From positions 460,001-524,000 of the forward strand of contig JALDNG010000091.1 of the NCBI GenBank assembly GCA_024349245.1: DNA of 64,000 bases. The letters are read 5' to 3'. The translations under genes were made by a program, and so were the position numbers. Of this stretch, positions 21,701 through 34,000 are shown one piece after another (the first letter of the stretch is position 1; each line of letters starts with the position of its first letter). Origin of the DNA: Neodontobutis hainanensis. Lineage: Eukaryota; Chordata; Actinopteri; Gobiiformes; Odontobutidae. The notes below the pieces were generated by a model. That model was not told the origin of the DNA and made no database searches. It was given only the letters and a program-made list of their open reading frames with translations.

Positions 21701-24700
21701 ACCAGGACTAAACCAGGTCTAAACCAGGTCTAAACCAGGACTAAACCAGGTCTAAACCAGGACTAAACCAGGTCTAAACCAGGTCTAAACCAGGTCTAAA
21801 CCAGGACTAAACCAGGACTAAACCAGGACTAAATCAGGTCTAAACCAGGTCTAAACCAGGACTAAACCAGGTCTAAACCTGGTCTAAACCAGGACTAAAC
21901 CAGGTCTAAACCTGGTCTAAACCAGGACTAAACCAGGTCTAAACCAGGTCTAAACCAGGTCTAAACCAGGACTAAACCAGGACTAAACCAGGACTAAACC
22001 AGGACTAAACCAGGTCTAAACCAGGTCTAAACCAGATCTGAACCAGGACTAAACCAGATCTGAACCAGGACTAAACCAGGACTAAACCAGGACTAAACCA
22101 GGTCTAAACCAGATCTGAACCAGATCTGAACCAGGACTAAACCAGATCTGAACCAGGACTAAACCAGGACTAAACCAGGTCTAAACCAGGACTAAACCAG
22201 GTCTAAACCAGGTCTAAACCAGGACTAAACCAGGTCTAAACCAGGTCTAAACCAGGTCTAAACCAGGTCTAAACCAGGTCTAAACCAGGACTAAACCAGG
22301 ACTAAACCAGGTCTAAACCAGGTCTAAACCAGGTCTAAACCAGGTCTAAACCAGGACTAAACCAGGTCTAAACCAGGTCTAAACCAGGACTAAACCAGGT
22401 CTAAACCAGGACTAAACCAGGTCTAAACCAGGACTAAACCAGGTCTAAACCAGGTCTAAACCAGGACTAAACCAGGACTAAACCAGGACTAAATCAGGTC
22501 TAAACCAGGTCTAAACCAGGACTAAACCAGGTCTAAACCAGGACTAAACCAGGTCTAAACCAGGTCTAAACCAGGACTAAACCAGGTCTAAACCAGGTCT
22601 AAACCAGGTCTAAACCAGGTCTAAACCAGGACTAAACCAGGACTAAACCAGGACTAAACCAGGACTAAACCAGGTCTAAACCAGGTCTAAACCAGATCTG
22701 AACCAGGACTAAACCAGATCTGAACCAGGACTAAACCAGGACTAAACCAGGACTAAACCAGGACTAAACCAGGACTAAACCAGGTCTAAACCAGGTCTAA
22801 ACCAGGTCTAAACCAGGACTAAACCAGATCTGAACCAGGACTAAACCAGGACTAAACCAGGTCTAAACCAGGTCTAAACCAGGTCTAAACCAGGTCTAAA
22901 CCAGATCTGAACCAGATCTGAACCAGGACTAAACCAGATCTGAACCAGATCTGAACCAGGACTAAACCAGGACTAAACCAGGACTAAACCAGGTCTAAAC
23001 CAGGTCTAAACCAGATCTGAACCAGATCTGAACCAGGACTAAACCAGATCTGAACCAGGACTAAACCAGGACTAAACCAGGACTAAACCAGGACTAAACC
23101 AGGTCTAAACCAGGTCTAAACCAGGACTAAACCAGGTCTAAACCAGGTCTAAACCAGGAGAAAATGACACAGAAACCCTTGTAGCTTTCATCACAAAGAA
23201 GTGTGACCTGCTGTGTTTGTTTCAGAGTTTGACAGTATGAACCTTGTACCAGCTGCTCATGGCCGATACCAAGAATTGTTCAAAATAAAAAAAAACATTT
23301 GTTTAGAAACTATACTTTATATCCAGTTTTTTTCTACAATATATTTCAATATATCTCCTCCTCCTCCTCTCCTCCTTCTCTCTCCTCTCTCCTCTTCCTC
23401 CTCCTCTCTCCTCCTCTCTTCCTCCTCTTCTCTCCTATCCTCCTCCTCCTCTCCTCTTCCTCCTCTTCTTTCTTGTCCTCTTCTCTCTCCTCCTCCTCTC
23501 CTCTTCCTCCTCTTCTTTCTTGTCCTCTTCTCTCTCCTCCTCTTCCTCCTCCTCCTCTTCTTTCTTGTCCTCTTCTCTCTCCCCCTCCTCTCCTCTTCCT
23601 CCTCCCCTTTCTCTCCTCCTCTCCTCTCCTCCTCTTCTCTCTCCTACTCCTTACCTCCTCTCCTCCTCTTCTTTCTCTCTCTCCTCTCTCCTACCCTCTC
23701 CTCCTCTTCCTCCTCCTCCTCTTCTTTCTTGTCCTCTTCTCTCTCCTACTCCTCTCCTCCTCCTGTCCTTTTCCTCTTCTCTCTCCTCCTCTCCACCTCC
23801 TCCTCTCCACCTCCTCCTCTCCTCCTCTTCTCTCTCCTACTCCTCTTTCTCCTCCTCTTCTTTCTCCTCCTCTCTTCTCTCTCCTCCTCCTCTCCTCCTC
23901 TTCCTCCTCGTCTTCCTCCTCCTCTCTTCTCTCCTCCTCTACCCCTCTTCCTCCTCCTCTCTTCTCTCCTCCTCTCCTCCTCTTCCTCCTCCTCCTCTCT
24001 TCCTCCTCCTCTCTTCTCTCTCCTCCTCCTCTCTTCTCTCCTCCTCTCCTCTTCCTCCTCCTCTCCTCCTCCTCCTCCTCCTCCTCTCCTCCTCCTCTCC
24101 TCTCTCCTCCTCCTCTCCTCTCCTCTCCTCCTCCTCTCCTCCTCCTCCTTTCCTCTCCTCCTCTTCCTCTTCCTCCTCCTCCTCTCCTCTCCTCCTCCTC
24201 TCTTCCTCTCCTCCTCTCTCCTCCTCCTCCTCCTCCTCCTCTCCTCTCCTCCTCTCCTCCTCCTCTCCTCCTCCTCTCTCCTCTCCTCCTCTCCTCTCCT
24301 CCTCCTCTCTTCCTCTCCTCCTCTCTCCTCCTCCTCTCCTCTCCTCCTCCTCCTCCTCTCCTCCTCTCCTCCTCCTCTCCTCCTCCTCCTCTCTCCTCTT
24401 CCTCCTCCTCTCTTCCTCTCCTCTCCTCCTCCTCTCCTCCTCCTCCTCCTCCTCTCTCCTCCTCCTCTCCTCCTCCTCCTCCTCCTCCTCTCGTCCTCCT
24501 CCTCCCTCTCCTCCTCCTCTCCTCCTCCTCTCCTCCTCCTCCTCTCGTCCTCCTCCTCCCCTCTCCTCCTCCTCTCCTCCTCCTCTCGTCCTCCTCCTCC
24601 CCTCTCCTCCTCCTCTCCTCCTCCTCCTCTCGTCCTCCTCCTCCCCTCTCCTCCTCCTCTCCTCCTCCTCTCCTCCTCCTCCTCTCCTCTCGTCCTCCTC

Positions 24701-27700
24701 CTCCCCTCTCCTCCTCCTCTCCTCCTCCTCTGCGAGGGTGAGAAGGAGGACGTTGCTGATTACCAGGCGTCCCTCAGACACTACTTGAGACAACAGCCGT
24801 CCAGAGCTCTGTGATATCATAACTACTTATCGGAATAAATGTAATTATTGTGCATCTCTAGACATATTCAGCTGGAGAAATACTTTTATTGACAGCAATT
24901 TAACTTCTTGGAACTTCACATGACAAGCTTGTGTTTGGCCAGGTTCTCGTCTGTTAAATGATTTTATAATAAAGGCTGACTTAATAATGACTGACTACTG
25001 GGGGTTTAAACCCCTTCGCCTCGTCTAGAAAAGAAATATCAGGGACTGACTGTTGAACTGTCACTCTGATTTTAGTTCAACAGGATCACTGAAGAAGTAG
25101 ACACTGTCCGCTCAAACATGAGGCTGGAGTCATTAAACACAGGTCCATCTGGATCAGAGTGTTCTGGAGAGTTGTGTCTCTGGAGCAGAACCTTCTCTCT
25201 AGTGACTCTCCAGAGTCTGCACTGTGCTTCTCTCTGAGACGTTAAAGAACTCTTTATTATGATCGCAGAGTGAAAGAGTCCGTCATGTGCTCACGTGGCA
25301 GCAACAACGGCTCTGTGTGTGTTTGTGTTGTTTCATCCTTTTGCATTATTCAGCTTCAAACATAACAGTGATCATAAGGCTTTGCAAAGGCCTACAAAAG
25401 GGCTCAAATCAAGTTCTTTTCTGGAAACACAATCTTTTTTAATATTGTCTCTGAATGAAAGTGCAAGAAGTTTCTCTGTTTTGTTGTTGTTGTTGATACA
25501 AAAAATTATGTGATTGTGACAAAAAAACCCTAATGTGTTCTGAACAGTGAGTTTTTTAATCCGCTGGTCTTCTGAAAGTCAAATTTATATTCCACTTTCG
25601 TTTTTTGTAACGTCACTGTTTGTGTAGCAGACGTCTCTCTGGACACAGCTCAGTGGAAACACCAGGGTTTTCCCTGGAACACCTGACAGGTGCTGAACAG
25701 AGGTAAAAATAATAAATAATACAGCTACGTAGGAAGACAATATTAACAACACAAGCTGAGATAAGAATAAATACAGTGTGGGTACAATTAAACTAGATAA
25801 AAAGATTAAACCAAGATAATCCTGTGCTAGTGTTGGTCTTCAGCCTGGTCTTTAACTGCTCCGAAGGCTGCAGCAGCTCTGACAAATAAAATAGAGCCGT
25901 CAAATTCAAGCATTTAAAAAGAATGAGTAAAAAATGTAATTGAATTCTAAAAACAACGGGGTGCCAATGTAGAGAGGCTAATACATGTTTATGTTGAGTC
26001 AGCTGAGTTAAGCACATGCTTGAAACTAAAAACACCTGAACATCGAGTCCCAGCTGAACCGGTTTTTACAGGACTGGAAGAGTTTTCCTCTGACGTCACA
26101 AACATCCAGCAGAACCAGAACCATGGGAGTCACTTTAACTGCTTTGATCAGTCGAACAGCGGGTTATCAGGTTCTGTACAACACTTTCTCTTTAGAGAAA
26201 ACAGAGCCGAGTCAAAGAGTCTCATGGAACTGAGGAAAGACGGCTTTAGTCCTGGTTTAGGTCCTGCACACTGAGGCCTGAAACGTTTAAGTTAAAGCTC
26301 AGTGCAGTCGTGTTTATTGCAAAAAATGATTATTTATTGAAGCAAATAAAAGCGTGTGGTGCATTTGTTGCACGTTTTCTTTACATTTTATTGGCTTGGA
26401 CGGACTGCCCCGATCCTTTTTAAATTAAAAGAATCTGGTTAAATCCTTTAATTTTATTAGTAGCTTTAGTATGAGTAGCTTGTGCTAACTGCGTTTCCCC
26501 AGAACACGATTAAATGTGACGATTAACAGAATCTAAAATGATAAGCAGTGATGTGAAGAGGGTTAAGTGTGTGTTTGTGTGAAAGCCGGCTGTGGTCTGA
26601 CTCAAACTGAAACTGCTCTAAATAAAAGAGTTTCAGTGTGAGTCAGAAACGGTTTATCTCGATGCAAACGTTTGAACTCGACCTGGGTTTAGTCCTGGTT
26701 CAGTCTTAGATCTGAGCCTCGGGGCTGATCCCCCTTTAGTGTTTACTGTGTTAAAATGAAAATGATGCGTTTTATGGTTTAACGTTAATGATAGCATTAG
26801 CTCAAAAATAAATCGTGAAAACGCTGCAGACGCGTTTCACGTCAAAACCTTTGTTGTCAGTGTGGCCAGTTTGGTTTTGTCCACCTGCAGACCATTACAG
26901 AGGGCTTTTCTGAAACCAGTTCTGAGTCATTTCTCTGAGCCGACTGAAACTGAGAAACACTAACCTACATCTGCTGCAGAGCGTTTGTGCAGAGCAGCGC
27001 CGGGGGGGAAAGGGGGAAGGCGTGGGTTGGTTCTGAGAAAGACCACAGCGGCGACAGGTCACATGACTGTCAGTAAACACATTTACATACGGCTCCTCAC
27101 AGGAAGGAAGTGCAGCCGCTCGTTAATCTCCGAGAGGTTAGAGGGTTCAGACGTGATGCTGCAACAACAAACCTGCACCTCGCTAAAAAACAAAACAATT
27201 CAAACAATCTCTCCATGACCGAGTTTGACAGTGTCAGTGAATGCACCACGGCTCCAGCTCTGCTCTGCTGTTTTTAAAATTACAGTTTTTCCAAATTGAT
27301 AAAACACTAAAGGCCAACATCTTTAAACACAATCCACTTTAAACACAGTTTACAAAAAGTTTGCAAAACCCTTTCACTCTTTATTATAAAACACTGAACA
27401 CATTCTTGCTCCAAAAAACACATGTGTGCAGTTAGACACACTTAACACACTGCCTCACTAACACAACCGCTCAAGCCTGAAAACAAATGAAACTAATATA
27501 AAGACAGGTCTGAGACACAAGTGAGCTGCATCTTCTAGATTCTTTGAGGATGAGGACTATGGACCTCAAACAGACCAACACTTTTATCTTCCTTTGTTGC
27601 TTATGCAAATGAGTCAGTAATGACTTAAGTAATACAGTTATTTAATGAGGTATGAGTAATGAGTTGTAAAGATGCACTATGTGCTAGGAGCGTAAGAAAA

Positions 27701-28003
27701 TATCAACTCTGTTAAATATTCCAATATTTTATGCCGCTATTTTATTTTATTTTTTTGGATCAAATCCAACAATGTGCTATGTATTTCTGAAAATTCTGCA
27801 AGCAATAAGTTTGTTGCTTTTTTGTGAAAAAGATAAAAACTCACTATTTTTGAACCACAGTGTGTGTATCGTATCTCCAGGTGCTCACCGAAACCTCTCG
27901 TATTTGCACAAACTTTGAGACTGCATTTGTGAATTTGTATTTTTTAAATGACATGCTTTTACTATTTTTAGTACACACACACACATTTACACACACACAC
28001 ACG

Positions 28004-28040
<37 letters not shown>

Positions 28041-31000
28041 ACACACACACACGTTTACACACACACACACGTTTACACACACACACACACATGTTTACAC
28101 ACACACGTTTACACACAAATGTTTACACACACACATGTTTACACACACAAACGTTTACACACACACATTTACACACACGTTTACACACACACGTTTACAC
28201 GCACACGTTTACACACACACACACACACACGTTTACACACATGTTTACACACACATGTTTACACACACATTTACACACACACACGTTTACACACACAAAC
28301 GTTTACACACACGCACACGTTTACACAGACACACACGTTTACACACATGTTTACACACACGTTTACACACACACACGTTTATACACACACACACGTTTAC
28401 ACACACACGTTTACACACACAAACGTTTACACACACGCACACGTTTACACACATGTTTACACACACGTTTACACACACACACACACATATTTACACACTC
28501 ATGTTTACACACACACACACACGTTTACACATTTACACACATGTTTACACACACATGTTTACACACACACGTTTACACACACATGTTTACACACACGTTT
28601 ACACACACACGTTTACACACACACGTTTACACACACACACATATTTACACACACACGTTTACACACACACGTTTGCACGCACATGTTTACACACACACAT
28701 ATTTACACGCACACGTTTACACACACACACGTTTACACACACACGTTTACACGTTTACACACACATGTTTACACATTTATACACGTTTACACACACACAC
28801 GTTTACACATTTACACGTTTACACACACATGTTTACCCACACGTTTACACACACACACGTTTACACACACACACACATGTTTACACACACACACGTTTAC
28901 ACACACACGTTTACACACACAAGTTTACACACACACGTTTACACACACATGTTTACACACACACGTTTACACGCACGTTTACACACATGTTTACACACAC
29001 ACGTTTACACACACATGTTTACACACACATGTTTACACACACACACACAAGTTTACACACACATTTACACACACGTTTACACACATGTTAACACACACAC
29101 ACGTGTACACACACATGTTTACACACACACACACACAAGTTTACACACACACGTTTACACACACATGTTTACACACACACACATGTTTACACACACACAC
29201 GTTTACACACACACACGTTTACACACACACACACACGTTTACACACACACACGTTTACACACACACATGTTTACACACACACACGTTTACACACACAAGT
29301 TTACACACACAAGTTTACACACACATGTTTACACACACACACGTTTACACACACACACGTTTACACACACACACACACACACGTTTACACAGACACACAC
29401 GTTTACACACACACATGTTTACACACACACACACACACGTTTACACACACAAGTTTACACACACAAGTTTACACACACATGTTTACACACACACACACAT
29501 GTTTACACACACACACGTTTACACACACACACACGTTTACACAGACACATGTTTACACACACACACACGTTTACACAGACACATGTTTACACACACACAC
29601 ACGTTTACACACACAAGTTTACACACACATGTTTACACACACACACACACATGTTTACACACACACACACGTTTACACACACAAGTTTACACACACATGT
29701 TTACACACACGTTTACAGACACACGTTTACACACACACGTTTACACACACACATTTACACACACGTTTACACACACACATTTACACACATGTTTACACAC
29801 ACATGTTTACACACACACACACACACACAAGTTTACACACACACGTTTACACACACATGTTTACACACACACACACATGTTTACACACACACATGTTTAC
29901 ACACACACACGTTTACACACACACACGTTTACACACACACACACACACACACACACGTTTACACAGACACACACGTTTACACACACACATGTTTACACAC
30001 ACACACACGTTTACACACACAAGTTTACACACACAAGTTTACACACACAAGTTTACACACACACGTTTACACACACACGTTTACACACACACGTTTACAC
30101 ACACACGTTTACACACACACGTTTACACACATGTTTACACACATGTTTACACACACACGTTTACACATGTTTACACACATGTTTACACACACACGTTTAC
30201 ACACACATGTTTACACATGTTTACACACACTGCGTTTACACACACACATGTTTACACACATGTTTACACACACACGTTTACACACACACGTTTACACACA
30301 CATGTTTACACACATGTTTACACACACACGTTTACACACACATGTTTACACACACATGTTTACACACACACGTTTACACACACATTTACACACACATGTT
30401 TACACACATGTTTACACACACATGTTTACACACACACGTTTACACACACATGTTTACACACATGTTTACACACACATGTTTACACACACATGTTTACACA
30501 CACACACACACGTTTACACAGACGTTTACACACACACACACACGTTTACACATTTACACACATGTTTACACACACACGTTTACACATTTACACACATGTT
30601 TACACACACACGTTTACACACAGTGCAGTTTGATCAAAGATCATGAAATCAACAAATGACAATCTGTGTCTCTGTGTTTCAGCCGATCAAGTTTACGGAG
30701 ACCAGGACATGCACGAAGTCGTTAGGAAACACTGTATGGACTATTTGGTGAGTTTAAACTTTTTACACATTTAGAAAAATATTGATCTTTATCGGCCTTT
30801 TGTTGTTTAGTCCTGGTTTAGTCCTGGTTTAGACTTAGTCCTGGTTTAAACCTGGTTTAGAGCTACTTTAGTCCTGGTTTAGTCCTGGTTTAGACTTAGT
30901 CCTGGTTTAAACCTGGTTTAGAGCTACTTTAGGCCTGGTTTAGTCCTGTGTTTTTTTTCCTCAGATGAAGAATGCGGACTACTTCTCAAACTACGTGACG

Positions 31001-34000
31001 GAGGACTTCACGACCTACATCAACAGGAAACGCAAAAACAACTGCCACGGGAACCACATCGAGATGCAGGCCATGGCCGAGATGTACAACCGGCCCGTGG
31101 AGGTTTACCAGTACGGGACTGAGCCCATCAACACCTTCCACGGCATCCACCAGAACCACGACGAGCCCATCCGCGTCAGCTACCACCGCAACATCCACTA
31201 CAACTCTGTGGTCAACCCCAACAAGGCCACCATCGGAGTGGGGCTGGGGCTGCCCGCCTTCAAACCAGGGGTAAATATCAGAGGAAACTTCGATTACACA
31301 GTTCTGAGCTTTAGTAATTTGTTTTTAGGTTTTTGAGACTTTATAAATATGCTGAGATTACACAGCCCATGGCACGTCTTTCCTTCCAACGTGTACACAT
31401 TATACACAGCCATATTCATTCAGAGAAAAGAGGGTGAATAGAACACATCATTATTTTTTAATTCCAGATTTTTATTACTGTAGTCCACTATCCAACCTTT
31501 AAGCTCCAGCAGGATGTGCGTTAGTATAAATATAGAATAGTCTTAATAGAGCGCTCTAATTAATGTTGTGGATGATTTCACTTTGGCCCTGACCTCTCCC
31601 TGTCGCTCCTGTGTCTCTCTCCTCCTCTTCCTCTCTCTCCTCCTCTCTCTCCTTCTCTCTCCTCCTCCTCCTCTTCTCTCTCCTCCTCTCCTCTCTTCTC
31701 TCTCCTCTTCCTCCTCTTCTCTCTCCTCCTCTCCTCCTCTTCTCTCTCCTCCTCCTCCTCTTCCTCCTCTTCTCTCTCCTTCTCTCCTCTTCCTCTTCTC
31801 TCTCCTCCTCTTCCTCTTCTCTCTCCTCCTCTCCTCCTCCTCCTCTTCTCTCTCCTCCTCTTCCTCCTCTCCTCCTCCTCTTCCTCTCTCTCTCTCCTCC
31901 TCTCCTCTCTCTCCTCCTCCTCTCCTCTTCCTCCTCTCTCTCCTCCTCCTCCTCTCCTCTTCCTCTTCTCTCTCCTCCTCCTCTTCCTCCTCACTCTCCT
32001 CTTCTTCCTTCTATTCCTCTTCTCTCTCCTCCTCTTCCTCTTCTCTCTCCTCCTCTCCTCCTCCTCCTCCTCTTCTCTCTCCTCCTCTTCCTCTCTCTCC
32101 TCTCTCCTCCTCTTCCTCTCTCCTCCTCTCCTCTTCCTCCTCTCTCTCCTCCTCCTCCTCTCCTCTTCCTCTTCTCTCCTCCTCCTCCTCTTCCTCCTCT
32201 CTCTCCTCCTCCTCCTCCTCTTCCTCCTCTCTCTCCTCCTCTCCTCCTCCTCTCTCCTCCTCTCCTCTCTCCTCTTCTCCTCTCTCTCTCCTCCTCTCCT
32301 CCTCCTCTTCCTCTCCTGTCGCTCCTGTGTCTCTCTCCTCCTCCTCCTCTTCCTCCTCTCTCTCCTCCTCTCCTCTTCCTTTCTCTCTCCTCCTCCTCCT
32401 CTTCCTCCTCTCTCTCCTCCTCCTCCTCTTCCTCCTCTCTCTCTCCTCCTCCTCTTCCTCCTCTCTCTCCTCCTCTCCTCTTCTCTCTCTCTCCTCCTCC
32501 TCCTCTCTTCCTCCTCTCTCCTCTCCTCCTCCTCCTCTTCCTCCTCTCTCTCCTCCTCCTCCTCCTCTTCCTCTCCTATCGCTCCTGTGTCTCTCTCCTC
32601 TCCTCTTCCTCTTCTCCTCCTCCTCTTCCTCCTCTCTCTCCTCCTCTCCTCTTCCTTTTCTCTCTCCTCCTCCTCCTCTTCCTCCTCTCTCTCCTCCTCC
32701 TCCTCTTCCTCCTCTCTCTCCTCCTCCTCCTCTTCCTCCTCTCTCTCCTCCTCTCCTCTTCCTCTTCTCCTCTCCTCTCCTCTTCCTCCTCTCTCTCCTC
32801 CTCCTCCTCTTCCTCCTCTCTCCTCCTCCTCCTCTCTTCCTCCTCTTCCTCTCCCTATCCTCTCCTGTGTCTTTCTCCTCCTCTTCCTCCTCTCTCTCCT
32901 CTCCTCTTCCTCTCTCTCCTCTCTCTCTCCTCCTCTTCCTCCTCTCTCCTCCTCTCTCTCCTCCTCTTCCTCCTCTCTCTCCTCCTCCTCCTCTTCCTCC
33001 TCTCTCTCCTCCTCTCCTCTTCCTCTCTCTCTCCTCCTCCTCTCCTCTTCCTCCTCTCTCTCCTCCTCTCTCTTCCTCCTCTTCCTCTCCCTATCGCTCC
33101 TGTGTCTTTCTCCTCCTCTTCCTCCTCTCTCTCTCTCTCTTCCTCCTCTCCTCTCCTCTCTCTCCTCCTCCTCTCTTCCTCTCTCTCTCTCCTCCTCTTC
33201 CTCCTCTCTCTCTCTCTCTTCCTTCTCTTCCTCCTCTCTCTCCTCCTCCTCTCTCCTCCTCTCTCTCCTCTCTCCTCCTCTCTCTCCTCCTCTCTCCTCC
33301 TCCTCTCCTCTTCTTCCTTCTCTCTCCTCCTCTCTCTCTCCTCTTCTTCCTCTCTCTCTCCTCCTCCTCTCCTCTCTCTCCTCCTCTCTTCCTCCTCCTC
33401 TCTCCTCTCTCTCTCTCCTCCTCTCTCCTCTTCCTCCTCTCTCTCCTCCTCCTCCTCTTCCTCCTCTCTCTCCTCTCTCTCTTCCTCCTCTTCCTCTCCC
33501 TATCGCTCCTGTGTCTTTCTCCTCCTCTTCCTCTCTCTCTCTCTCCTCTCTTCCTCCTCTTCCTCCTCTCTCTCCTCCTCTCTTCCTCCTCTTCCTCCTC
33601 TCTCTCCTCCTCTTCCTCCTCTCTCTCCTCTCTTCTTCCTTCTCTTCCTCTCTCTCTCCTCCTCCTCCTCCTCTTCCTCCTCTCTCTCTCCTCCTCCTCC
33701 TCCTCTTCCTCCTCTCTCTCCTCCTCTTCCTCCTCTCTCTCCTCTTCTTCCTTCTCTTCCTCCTCTCTCTCTCTCTTCTTCCTTCTCTCTCCTCCTCTCC
33801 TCCTCTTCTTCCTCTCTTCCTCCTCTCTCTCTCCTCCTCCTCCTCCTCTTCCTCCTCTCTCTCCTCCTCCTCTTCCTCCTCTCTCCTCCTCCTCCTCTTC
33901 CTCCTCTCTCCTCCTCTCCTCCTCCTCCTCTTCCTCCTCTCTCTCCTCCTCTCTTCCTCCTCTTCCTCTCCCTATCGCTCCTGTGTCTTTCTCCTCCTCT

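Noticed and set aside
24732..24814. CEGEKEDVADYQASL... tail after CT tract 1
   Set aside because: Looks protein-like at first, but has no splice context or recognised family and is only the run-off of a repeat frame.
27860..30659. HTHVYTH-rich frames of up to 928 codons
   Set aside because: Translation of the CA/GTTTAC array in otud5 intron 2.
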